A DNA stretch of 64,000 nucleotides from Austropuccinia psidii (Eukaryota; Basidiomycota; Pucciniomycetes; Pucciniales; Sphaerophragmiaceae): positions 45,707,763 to 45,771,762 of the forward strand of contig JALGQZ010000012.1 in NCBI GenBank assembly GCA_023105745.1. The letters run 5' to 3'. Of this stretch, positions 36,217-47,400 are shown piece after piece (position 1 is the stretch's first letter; each line of letters starts with the position of its first letter). Under the pieces are notes generated by a model. The model did not search any database. It saw only the letters and a program-made list of their open reading frames with translations, and had not been told where the DNA came from. Both the position numbers and the translations under genes were made by a program.

Positions 36217-37843
36217 TGTCACAGGGGCTCCTATGGAAGCAAGAGGGCCTGGAACTCAGGAATCAAGAACTCACTTGGAGGGCTCCAAAGATGATAAGAA
36301 ATACTACGGAATATATTTCTTAAGCAGGAATAAGAGAAAGGACAAATATGACAAAGATAACAAAGAATAGTAATAGTGAAGCCAGAGGCCAAAGATAAAA
36401 GAAAGCCAAAGGCCAAGAAGCCAACCAAGTGAATCCTCAATTCACTGTTTCAACCTGCCAGAAAGAACAATGGAATTAGTAAGGGATGTGACCACCAATA
36501 TCCACTGACAGGTGAGGAAAGAAAAGAGAAAGGGTGCTAATGACTGACTTAAGATTATCAGTATTAACTTTATTAAGATAAAAGAAAATAAGGATAATAA
36601 TAAATCCAATATATTAATTAACTGGGGAAAAAGTCCCCAGGTGATGAAAGGTAGCCGGTATATGTGAAAACTGAAAGATTGATCCTTGAAGGTGGATCAA
36701 TGGCTGTATTGTCCGGATTGGGAAATACAGTTCTGGCCATCTTGAAATTTGAACTGTGTGATGGAATTCCCACAGTGGAATATGAAATGACCCAATTGGG
36801 CCAAGACCATACAGGTTGATTGAATGAGGCCTGTACGGATGAATTGAGCTGTCCAAAGGAGTATTGAATACTTGATGCCTCGACAGCTGATTGAAATGAT
36901 GTAATACCTCTTGAGAATTGCCCTTGAATAATCCTGAATGAATCGTGCCAACCCAACTCCTGCAGGTACAGGTGGTTGGGATCCTTGAAGAGTCTTCTGA
37001 TTGCCACCATAACTTGTCAGACTGATGAGCTGATTAATCCTCCTTCAAAATGGGTGTTGGGAAGGTGGAATTGGATTGCTGAGCAAAAATGGTGCATAAT
37101 GGTATATAATACCATATATACACCATGCCTGCAACCTTGAGTACGGATGGTATGAAGGAAAGGAAGAAATCCCCTGGAGTTGAGGGGAAAGATGGGCTGA
37201 GCTGATCTGATGGCCTCTGGTGATTGCCAGAGGCCATGGCTGAACTATTGGTCCATGGCCAAAAAGGTGTCCATGAGGGTTTTGGTCATTTTTGGGTCCA
37301 AGGAGGTGGTGGCCAAAAATGGCTCAGGTGGGCCCAATTGTGGTTTGGGAACCACCTGGCCTTGGGGCCTAGGTGGCTGACCCCTTTTGGCCTCATTGGA
37401 TTAGGCCAAAAGGGGCCCAAATGGCCTACGCACTGTGGACCATGAATCACGGCACACGGGCCGTAGGAGCCGTAGGGGGCCTAAATGGCCCAAAAAGGCC
37501 ATTTAGGCCAGAACCCCATTAATGAAAGGGGTGGCCCTGAATCCAAAGATGATGGCTAGGGGACCTGGAGGCCCCTAGAAGACAAAATGACCCCCAGGCC
37601 CAAAATCAAAGATGAAGGCCTGAGGGTTGGTGAAGTGGGAATTGGCCAAGAAGGCCAATGATGGCAGGATATGGCCTGAGGCTATAAAATGGCCATGGGA
37701 AGGTGTTATGGCGTGGATGCCATAGAACACCCAAGGGGGCCAATTGGCCATAAGAGATATGACGTGGCCAATTGACCCCAACTTGGCTCCAGGTTGGATT
37801 GCCGCAACCATCAAGGAGGAGGATCAAACTCATGGTTGTGACA
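36217..37843 (-). repeat. T2 5' LTR
   Basis: 1627 bp, co-linear with 15599-17157. On the plus strand it starts TGTCACAGGGGC and ends GGTTGTGACA. It retains segments lost from the other copy. A perfect 13-bp inverted repeat (GGCCTAAATGGCC, 6-base loop, GGCCATTTAGGCC) lies at 37478-37509. TTGTC follows at 37844-37848. Confidence 0.95.
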
Positions 37844-37848
37844 TTGTC

Positions 37849-40765
37849 CCACCTCTGTTTGTTTTATTCTTTTGCCTCAGCTATGCATCTAGCAGCTGTA
37901 TCACAAGCCCTTTTCCACATATCATGCAAGTCTTTGGATGTTGGGTGGATAGTCAGAAGATTTTTCTTCAGGTGATCCACAGGCAATAGGGGGTTCCACC
38001 ATTTTTCTACCAGGGAGGGTGATTTCCCTATGGTAGAGTGCTGGCTTGTGTTGTAAGACAGTTGGACTGCTGGTAGAAGGGTAACCCAGTCATGGGTATA
38101 TCCTTCATGGTCCTTGTATTCCATGCCATAGGCACATAATCTCCTGATGATATATTCCATAGTCTGTATCATCCTTTCAGCTAAACCATCTGTCTGTAGG
38201 TGGTAAGCTGTAGATAATGCAAGTTTTGTACCCAGCATGTGGTAGAGGTTAGTCCGAAATTCTGATGTAAATTTTGGGTCGCTGTCACTAATAATGATTA
38301 TTGGGACTCCACATGTGGATATGATGTTATTCCAAAATAACAAAGCTCTATCCATTGCTGTGTCCTCATTGTGACATGGTAGGCACCTCACACTTTTACT
38401 GAACCTATCAACTATGATCAGGCAAGCATTGAAGTTTTCTCTGCCTCCTGGGACAATTCCTGTGACCCAGTCCATGTTTATGGTTTCCCATAGGTGTTTG
38501 GGTTCTTCTATGTGTTGAAGTAGCCCATACTTCAACCCATGTTTTCTGCTTTCCTTCTGGAATCTTTCACAAGTGTTGATATAATCACTCAACTCTTGCT
38601 TACATTTGGGCCACCAAGATGTGCTTGCTACCCTCTCCTTGGTCCTGTCTTCACTCATGTGTCCCATATAGGGGCAGTCATGACATTCCTGCAGGATCAG
38701 GGATATATGGTCTCTGTCTATCACTGTCAGTGAGCTTGTGTGCTTTTCTCTATGATAGAGCAGGCCATATATAAGGAAAAACTTGTTATCCTTATAATCC
38801 CACAGTCAGGGTCCCTCTAACTTGGATCCCAGTTCTGGGCTCTTGTACTTCTATTGAACGACTTGAAACAGTATGCCAATCTATTTATGTTTGGAATAGG
38901 TCTTCATTACTGCACTGAAGAACTCATTATGCAGTTCTGAGGGACTTATTCCCAATATGGGAGTTCCTGTTCCTTCTGAATCAGTGTATCTACTGTCTGA
39001 GGTACTGCTTTCTGGTGCATATTCAGAAAATCTGAAGTTCTTCCTCCTATCTATTTTCATGAAGTGGATAGGAATCTTGGCTGCTACTTCAGTGTCGTAA
39101 GCTGGGTTTCTTTTGGCATTATCCATTGGCCATCTGCATTGGTGTGGACTTTTCCCTCCTTGTATATGATGTTCATATTGCCTCTATACTCCTGGATGGC
39201 TATTTGCCACCTTGACATGTGCCTATTGGTAGTATTAATTTTCAATGAAGACTTCAAGGCTGTGCAGTCTGTGTAGACTTCAAAGACTGCACCATCCAAA
39301 TAATAGTGGAGTTTCTCTAGAGCCCAGACTAGGAATAGACCTTCAGTCTGGGTGGCCTCATACCTGGATTCTGAATCTTTCAGTTGCCTAGAGTTGTAGC
39401 ATATTACTCCCTCTCTTGGTTCACAATCTACAATTTGTCTCTGGTGAAGAGCTTCCCCTAAACCTTGGCTACAGGCTGCATTTATATATAACTTAAATGG
39501 TAGTTCAAAGTCAGGTAAGATGAGAACAGGTGCATGAGTGAGTTCATGTTTGATCCTCTCATATGCATCCCTTCTTTCTTTGGTAATCTCAAAAGCTACA
39601 TCTTTTGAACATATCCTGTATAGACTACTACTTATGTGGTAAACAATTTTGATGTGGTTTCTGTAGTAGCTAGCAAACCCAAGAAAAGATTTCATCTCTT
39701 TTATGTTCTTTGGTACTGGCTTTTGAAGTACTTCTGCTACTTTACTCTGGTCTATGGCCAGACTAAGACCTGAGACTTTACCTCCTAGTGCCAGTAATTC
39801 TTTTTGGCCAAGATTTCACTTCTTAAGTGAAATTTTCAGATTTATGGGTGTGCATTTACTTAGTACTCTGTCTATGTACTGAACATGGTCTTCCCATGTC
39901 TCTGAGTATATAATGATTTCATAAATATATACTACCATCTAGCCTTCCAATATTTCTTATTGAAATATTGTGTCCATCATCCTTTGGAAGTAGGCTGGTA
40001 CATTTTTGATTCCAAATGGCATCCTGGTGTACTCATATATACCCATAGGGCATATGATTTGGAGTAACTTCATGGAGTTTGGTTTAACTCCATTCTTGTG
40101 AAAGCCTTTCATAAAATACATTTTGGTTATATATTTGGCTTTTGCCAGCTTGTCCAGGTCATGAGGTATCCTTGGTATAGGGTACCTGTCAGCTTTTGTG
40201 TAGTTATTTAGAGCTCTGAAATCCCCACACAACCTGGATTTGTCATCATGCCAGATGATAAGGACAGGAGTGGTGATTTCTACTATTTCATTGTGTCCTA
40301 TCTTCCTGATGAAATCCATGTCTAGGAGTTCATTTATGTGTTTCTCAAATTTCTTCCTAGTTTCTGGACTTGCTGGGTATGGTGGTCTTCTCAGCATAGG
40401 TTGATAGGGTCTTTACACATCTAGATATAGTTCTATATCATGGCCTCTGATATTTCCTAAGGGTTCTTCACCAATGGAAAATTCTGGTCTATCTTTTCTC
40501 AGAATTTTCAGTTAGATAACTTTCTGTTTACTGGTGAGGGTAGTGCTGAATTGTCCAACTCTGAATTAATTAAGTAGTTCTTCCAGAGGGTCATGGGTAG
40601 ATATTTGGTATATATCAAGTGAAAATTTCTTTTCCTTATTTGTACCAATGGTAATATTCCTGTTTTTACTATTGTAAATATCAATTCCATACATCCTCTG
40701 GTATTCTGTCCCCAGTAAATACCCTTGGATGTGGGAATCCTCAAGCACAACAAATTCTGGGTTGA
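37849..40765 (-). pseudogene. T1 pol: protease end, reverse transcriptase, RNase H, integrase
   Basis: Minus strand, high to low. The protease end (LLGTEYQRMYGIDIYN, about 40600-40760) is followed by reverse transcriptase (40397-39957: CGDFRALN, RYPIPRI, MPFGIKN). The catalytic YIDD position reads YIYE in the frame just after a stop near 39957. RNase H (39695-39084) has a NADG end, and integrase (38724-37864) has MDWVTG, SDPKFTS and AERMIQTME. In the zinc region TCDRCQ has become TCERFQ. A TAA lies just before the T2 insertion. Several stops and frame changes separate the blocks, making this the most decayed of the three nested Gypsy elements. Confidence 0.9.
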
Positions 40766-40770
40766 GTCAG

Positions 40771-41730
40771 GTTTAACAGTTGAATAAGAGATAAAACTGA
40801 TATATAATAGTATTTTATTATTAAAGCTCCTATAATCTAAAAAAACAAATCATTTTCCAAGATTATGATTTCATCAAATCAGAGCTACAGTGATAACTCT
40901 AAAAAATGGCATAATAATGAGATAAAAAGGTTTGATAATGATGTAATCATCACTAAGCCTTTAAATAATGATCAATTCCAGTGGATATAGCTAATACACA
41001 TCTACAAAAAGATGTATTGTCACTAGAAGGAAGGATATTTACTATAAAAGGACCTCTTCTTCCTCCATTTCTCCCTCAGATGCTACAAATACAATAAAAA
41101 AAAACACTGAAAGGTAAATTTCTTTATTATTAAATATAATACTCTTATATTATTAAAGAAAAAGGCTTTATCCTATATTAATCACTATTCTATATTTTAT
41201 TACATAAAATTTTTATTTTCATTTTTTAATTTCTCTTAAAATCTCTAATTCCATGTAAAAATAGCAAGATTTATAATATCTTCCATTTTTCAATGTAAAT
41301 AAGATTCTAATGAGTCTTATTTATATTCTTAGGCATAAAACAACTTAAAGATATTATATGAAGTGTTAAAATTAGGTTCTTTTGTCTCATGATAATATTT
41401 TTAATAATACTCTTAGTAATATATAGCCTTAATAATAGCAATATGATTGTTATAACTTGATTTTTATTATTGAATAAGAATTATTCACACGTTTATTATT
41501 TGTTGGAAACAATAATAAATTTCCATAAATATATTGATTACAAAATATTGGTATATTCATTTTATTATATTATCTTGTTTATTCAAATAATATAAATATG
41601 TTTATTCCATAATTACAATAATCCTTTATTATTATAATTATTTTGAATCTTATTAGTCATTTAAACTAGGACATACAGGTTACAATAAGAAAAACATTAG
41701 TAATTTTTACTTATTGTTTCATAGTCAAAC
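40771..41730 (+). mobile_element. T3-type LTR fragment, 3' half
   Basis: Plus-strand match to T3 LTR 25157-26166. Shared blocks are ATGTAATCATC, GATCAATTCCAGTGGATAT, GGATATTTACTATAAA, a GGTAA(A/T)TTTCTTTATT donor region, AAGTGTTAAAA, and ATTTTTACTTATTGTTTC with ATAGTCAAAC at the end. The 5' half is absent and it abuts the broken end of T1. The last bases (CTTACA) are replaced by AGTAGATTACA. No internal region follows. Confidence 0.8.
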
Positions 41731-44189
41731 AGTAGATTACAGGAGCCAAAATAAAGAAATTTCAATTGAGCATCCATAATTCTTAGAAAAACTTCTATCA
41801 AATTAGTGCACATTTATCTAGCTGTCAGAAAATATGTCACAATATATGATTAGTTTTAGTTTGAATTTCAAAATAATTTGGGAAGTAAGGAATATTTTTG
41901 TATTTTGAAGGACCCATATTCTTGAATTATATAGCTCATATTATGATAAATAGCTTTTCCACAGCTAAATTTCTTTACCTTTATCATAAGATAAAATATT
42001 ATAATACAAATTTAAACATCTTATATAAGAGTTTTACTTAACAAGGTTATATTTTCAATATTTATTATTAATCATAATCAATGAGTTGCATGGTAGCTTT
42101 TGAATAATTACTGCATTGATTATACACATTTTGGAGCTCAAAGCCTCAATATTCCTATATTCCAGCCTAACATAAAACCACTTTCCTTACTTTATCAACA
42201 AGGTACTGGTAAATTTCTGATTGAATGAAATTTTGAATTTTGATGATTCCAGAGCTACCAAGCTGTGAATACTATCTGCTCACATGAAGAGACTTCAATA
42301 GCCTAGCTCCAAATTCTGGAATCTCTTTATCACCTTTTTCTTATTTTTCCCCCTCTGTATTTGTTTTATATTCCAGTATTATGAGCTTGATATTCAATTA
42401 AAAAGATAAAAATTGGGATCTGAAGGATTTTAATTTGTAAAAATTCGCCTTTCAATTAACAAATAAAAAAATTATTTTACCACTTTTTTGGTAATATAAA
42501 TCATATATTTTTCCGTTTCCCAAAAATGAAACATCATCAATGTAAGTATTAAGTTTATTTATCTATATAGTACCTTATTTGGTTTCCTTTTCAAGTTACC
42601 ATTGAATTCACATACATTCAATAAATCATTATTATCCAATATTTGAGAAAAGCTTCATAATATTTTTACAGGTATAACCTATATAACTCAAATGTTAATT
42701 TTGAATTTAATTTTCATTAACCTCACAAAATTCTTTTATGTTTTTTTTTGATACAAGTGTATTAAAGGAGATGTGGAGGGTAATTATATTTATATTTAAT
42801 TCCAAAGCTTCTCAATAAAAAAACATCATTGATATCAATCCTTATATGTATTATGTTATTTCATTGGAGATACTATAGAAAACTGATATTCTTCAAAACT
42901 TAAGAAAGGTAAAGCTATATGAATATTTCAAAGATTTTTTATACTTGATATTTCCAAATCATTTGATAAATTATCAAAAATGAAATTTTTGATAATTTGA
43001 TTCAAATTTTGAGAAGACTTTGAAGCTTTAATTTACGTTTATTAATAATCTTCAATTAATAACCAAATATTTTTTAAAATAATCCCCAGTTGAAATTTGC
43101 CATCAAGTAATTTAGCTTAATATAAATAACTATTCAGCTATATTTTACTCTGGTTTCATTAAAAGGGAAGGAAGATCTCAAGTTTCCCTCACAGAAATCT
43201 TAACATCCAATCAAGTGGAAATAAACCATCCTCAATGTATTCAATTATGTGGGGGTAGGTCAAACCTGAAAAATAACTATATAATATTCTTGCCAAAATA
43301 ATTCTCTATACACCATGTGCACAATGAGGGAATTGGATGTGCTTGACAGAAGATGTTTCATTCAAAATTTAGCTTGGACCCAGAACAGGATGAGCTTCAA
43401 ACCTTCCTCTTAGCTAGTTTTTTCCAAGGATTTGAATTTTTATTGATGTTCGAGATTATTCCAAGCCACTAGAATATTACTGAAGCTACAAGATTCTTAT
43501 TCTTTTATTTCTTTAATACCTATATATTGTATTTTATAAAAGAATCTTAAGTTTTCTGAATTGGTGAAAACCCCCTTCAATTATATTATGAGCTTCATGC
43601 AGCTATTATACACTATAGACATTTTAACCTTTACATATATTCTGAATTAAAACACTTAAATTTGTCATTTGAGAGCCTTGATAAGTAAAATAGAGTTTCA
43701 AGAATAAAAGGAGGCATTTCTCTTAATTGATTTGTTTCTTATTAATAATACACAGTTATATTACTTTGTACCATTTTTTGGATTCATATAGTTATTTTTC
43801 TTTAAGTTAGATAGAATGAAGATAAAAGACTCAGAAATATCCCTATGATAATATTATTCAATATATATATATACTCCTTTATTTATTATAGTTTTCTTAA
43901 TACAATTCTTTTTTAATCTTTACTTCAATTTCTGATCCCTCTTATTATTGATTAGGCTCTTCAACATTTCTATGAGTAAGTCTCTAATTTCTCTTTTTTA
44001 AAGATAAATTATTTCTTAATTTTGTTTGTTTGAAATTTGCATTTTTCATTCAAAAAAAACTCAGCGGGGTCTGTAGAGAAGATCTGGCTACTGTAAGAAA
44101 TCTCACATTTTTAGGAATCAAAGGGCGCACTACTGTAAAAATTTAAATCATTGTTTACAGTAGCAGGACTTTCAAGTCCCTTTACTATA
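41731..44189. other. AT-rich region, no gene recognised
   Basis: Strongly AT-rich with no open frame showing a domain. A 10-bp inverted repeat (CTACTGTAAA / TTTACAGTAG, arms 44130-44139 and 44154-44163) sits near its right end. Confidence 0.4.
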
Positions 44190-44460
44190 GCTTTTTTAAT
44201 ACCTAAAATTAATAAAAAATTATTATATTGAGTGTTGCAAATAGGTTATCTGTTTTTTTTAAAAAAAATTCTCTATTATTATTATTTTATTAACATAAAT
44301 AGTATTTATATCAATGTATAATTTTGATATTGGTAATATTATTTTTATAACTTGTTTTTTATTATTAAATAACAATTTCTCATGCATTTATCTTTTTGGT
44401 AACAATAATTAATTGCCATAAATTTACTAATTATTAAAAATTAATACATTTCTTTTAACG
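44190..44460 (+). mobile_element. T3-type LTR fragment (short)
   Basis: Matches T3 LTR 25720-25990. Shared blocks are ATTATATT(A/G)AGTGTT, a ATAGGTTATxT segment, AATAGTATTTATAT, TATTGGTxATATTATTTTTAT, TTGTTTTTTATTA, and an AACAATAATxAxTxGCxxTAAAT segment. Flanking LTR portions are not recognisable, so this is either a deeply decayed copy or a small fragment. Confidence 0.6.
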
Positions 44461-47400
44461 CTACCAATTCCAAAAATTTAAGAAGTTAAAGAAACTCAGA
44501 CAAATTTAAAGTAAACATAAAAACAATAATAACTGAGAATAGAATAATCTTTGTAAAATATTCATGATAAAATCAATTAAAACAAGTTTTTTTGCATTAG
44601 AGGGGATAAATATTTCTCTACTAATATTCTTTTAAAAAAAATTTATTGAAAGAGTTTTGAATAATCATCAAAAAAATATATTTCAGTTTTCATAATTTTT
44701 CTTATCCTTTAATTTTTAAGGTAATTTTATACTTTGATCTTAATTTTTTGAAAAAACACTGTTTAACTAAAGTTTTTGTGGGTCTTTTGGTTCTCCTTCT
44801 CCTTAGAACAATCAAAAAGGCAAATATTCGATTTTACAATAAAATATGGGGAAGTAATTATAACAAAGTTATTAATTTAATATCCTAATGATCATACTAA
44901 TTTGAAATTTGAATATTTTTTGGCTCTTACAAAATGAGGACCAATTCACTTACTTTCTGAGAATCAAATTGGCATATTGTCCATCGGATTTAATCAAAGA
45001 ATATTAAAATAAATTTATTTTACTGTAATACTGGTCAAATCGATTTGAGCCTCAGATTAAGAGAAATTTTCACTCTTTCAAGGCTTAACAGAATGTTATC
45101 ATTTTCAAAAAGATATTTCTCAAAGATTTAATCATATATTTCTTTACACAAGCTTATTATAAATAAATTGGATTTATGATCAATTCATTCCATGAAAAAA
45201 AAGTTTTATGTCTTTATTTTTTATATTTCTCAAAGGAAATTGTTAATAAATTCAAATCCAAAGCTAATCAAAATCTGTGTATATTCCTTGTTTAAAGTTA
45301 ATTAATTCAAGTTAAATATTTGGAAGGTAATTGCTAGCATGCTTTGAAGCTTGTTAGATATTTCTCCGAAGGGATATATTCATCACTTAAAGCTTAATTC
45401 CAAACAAATTCAGTTTATTCCTGTATCCCCTCTCTTAAAAGATATATATTTGATCAATACTATAATCTCTTACTAAACACAAATACCAGAAATAAAACCA
45501 AGGAACCCTTTCATTCTTTATCTTGAAAAATATTTAAATAATTCTCTTTTTTAATTCTATAAACTACACTTTATAAGTAGCTTATTATTAAAAACTTACT
45601 ATTAACTCATGTTTAATACTTTTATAAAATTAAATTAACCATGAAAAAATTAGATAAAACTGACAGCAGGTGTTGTACTTGGAAGGAAGCTTGGAACCAA
45701 GTGGGTCTGTTCTTAGAGCTCACCTCACAACCAGGTTGAAGCTTGAATTTCTATGTTTGTTTCTATTCCAATATCTTCTAAATTATTGGAATCTTTAATA
45801 ACTTTATTATTTCATTCTTCTGTGTAAATTACCAAATTGAGGTTAATTTATTCTTCTTTTATGGAAATATTCACACTATTAAAAAGGAATTTCCTTTTAA
45901 TCTATGAGTTAAATCAAAATTTAGGTTGCTATAAAGGCTTCAGCTTACAGTTTTATTACATATTCAATACTTATTTATCTCTTTTGAATCCCCCTATAGA
46001 AATTCTATCTCTTAAAGTTCAAAAAATTTGAGTTTTTCCCAATTTTTCTGTGGTTTTAAAACATAATAGGACTTCATATCATATTATTTTGGAACAGGGA
46101 TTAAAAGGGCAGATTTCTTGGGTGGAGGCTGCGCCTTGACTCATAATTTTTTATATCTTAAAAATGTGATTTTTGTACAAATTTTATTTCAAAATTAAAA
46201 AAGGTAGCTAGCTAGAGTGTCTTTATTAATTGTAAAATTTATGATGTTTTTTATGAAAATAATAACAATTAATAACAATATCATCCTGGAAATAAAATTT
46301 TCTTTGATTCATTTTCTTGCTTTGGTATCACTTTTGTAATCCTTTTTTTAATTACTTCTTATCTTATTATTATTATGTCTTTTATATTTTCTTAGCTTTT
46401 TTCACATTCTTCAAATGTTTTTTCAAAAGAATTACAGCAGGTGAATTATTACAGCCTCCTATTGTAAAAAATCTGACAATCTTCAGCTTTTTTACATTAC
46501 TTCACAAGGTTCTGTGCAGATTTTGAGTTTAAATTGAAAATTCGATGATTTTTGACTATTTTATATTAGGTGTCTGTAAATTTTCAAAGAAAACACTGAG
46601 GAACTCAAAAAATGCATCAAGTAATAAACAAAATAAATTTAAAAATTCAAAGTACAAGAAATATATGATAAAATGATAAATCTTTAATATCATTTTGATG
46701 AGTTTTATGAATATATTGAGAAATCATAATCACAATTACAAGAATTAATAAAATAATCGAAAAATAATTCTTTCAAATAATGATACTTTGATCATCCTCC
46801 CAAGTACTAAAAAAAATCAAAATGGAATAAACCAACAGATGATTATAGTACAGATAAAATAAATAACACCAATATAAAGGTGTTCCTTTTTTGCATTTTG
46901 TCATTTTTTTGACAAAATAAACAAATATCTCAATTAATTTTTTTCTTAATTAATAATTCTTGAGAGAAATTAAAACCAATATGGCAGTAATTTGGTCAAG
47001 ATTCTTAGGACTACTGATGTCATAGAAAACTCCATATTCTACTCATTCTCTGAAAAAAGGATTGTTCATTTTTGATACAAGCAATTACAACCATGAACTT
47101 CAGTTCTATGAGTATTTCTCCCCAATTTCTTATGGTATTTATCAATTGAAAGAAAAGGGACTGAGGAGTTTATTCCTCATGACGATATATTTATACCATA
47201 ATGAGTAATTGATTCTACCTCATGAGGAATTGATTATAAACAATGAGTAATTGATTATAAATGATGAGTAATCGATTCCCCATATTCCCCATGATAAGGG
47301 ATTTATTACCCATAATGGGGAATTTACTCCAAATGATTTGAAATCAAATTGATGTATGGTTCATTTTAAATCAACCCAGGGTTAATTTGAAAAACACATA

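Larger units (their letters stand above)
15599..37843 (-). mobile_element. T2: chromodomain Ty3/Gypsy element inserted in T1
   Basis: Bounded by two LTRs (15599-17157 and 36217-37843) that both start TGTCACA and end TGTGACA as read on either strand. The 5-bp target duplication is TTGTC at 15594-15598 and 37844-37848. Internal order on the minus strand is gag, protease, reverse transcriptase, RNase H, integrase, chromodomain, then the polypurine tract. The gag is interrupted by T3 (22278-34826). The frame has several lesions: a frameshift at a GGAA run near 35290, a frame break near 21430, a deletion near 19860, a Trp-to-TGA stop at 18587, and a deletion near 18215. It is a dead copy of a chromovirus-type element. 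Confidence 0.95.
13176..40765 (-). mobile_element. T1: outermost Ty3/Gypsy element (truncated, decayed)
   Basis: Minus-strand Gypsy element made of a 3' LTR (about 13176-15081), a polypurine tract, the last part of integrase (15164-15593) and, on the far side of the T2 insertion, the rest of pol (37849-40765). The integrase frame is continuous across the two T2 flanks when one TTGTC copy is counted. The protein resembles T3 more than T2. The 5' part (5' LTR, gag, most of protease) is missing: homology stops at about 40765, where an oppositely oriented LTR fragment begins. It has multiple stop codons and a destroyed reverse transcriptase motif, so it is not autonomous. Confidence 0.85.

Noticed and set aside
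15599..37843. Repeat-induced point mutation as the cause of decay
   Set aside because: LTR pairs differ by scattered changes and indels, without an evident one-sided C-to-T pattern at one dinucleotide. AT richness alone is not evidence.
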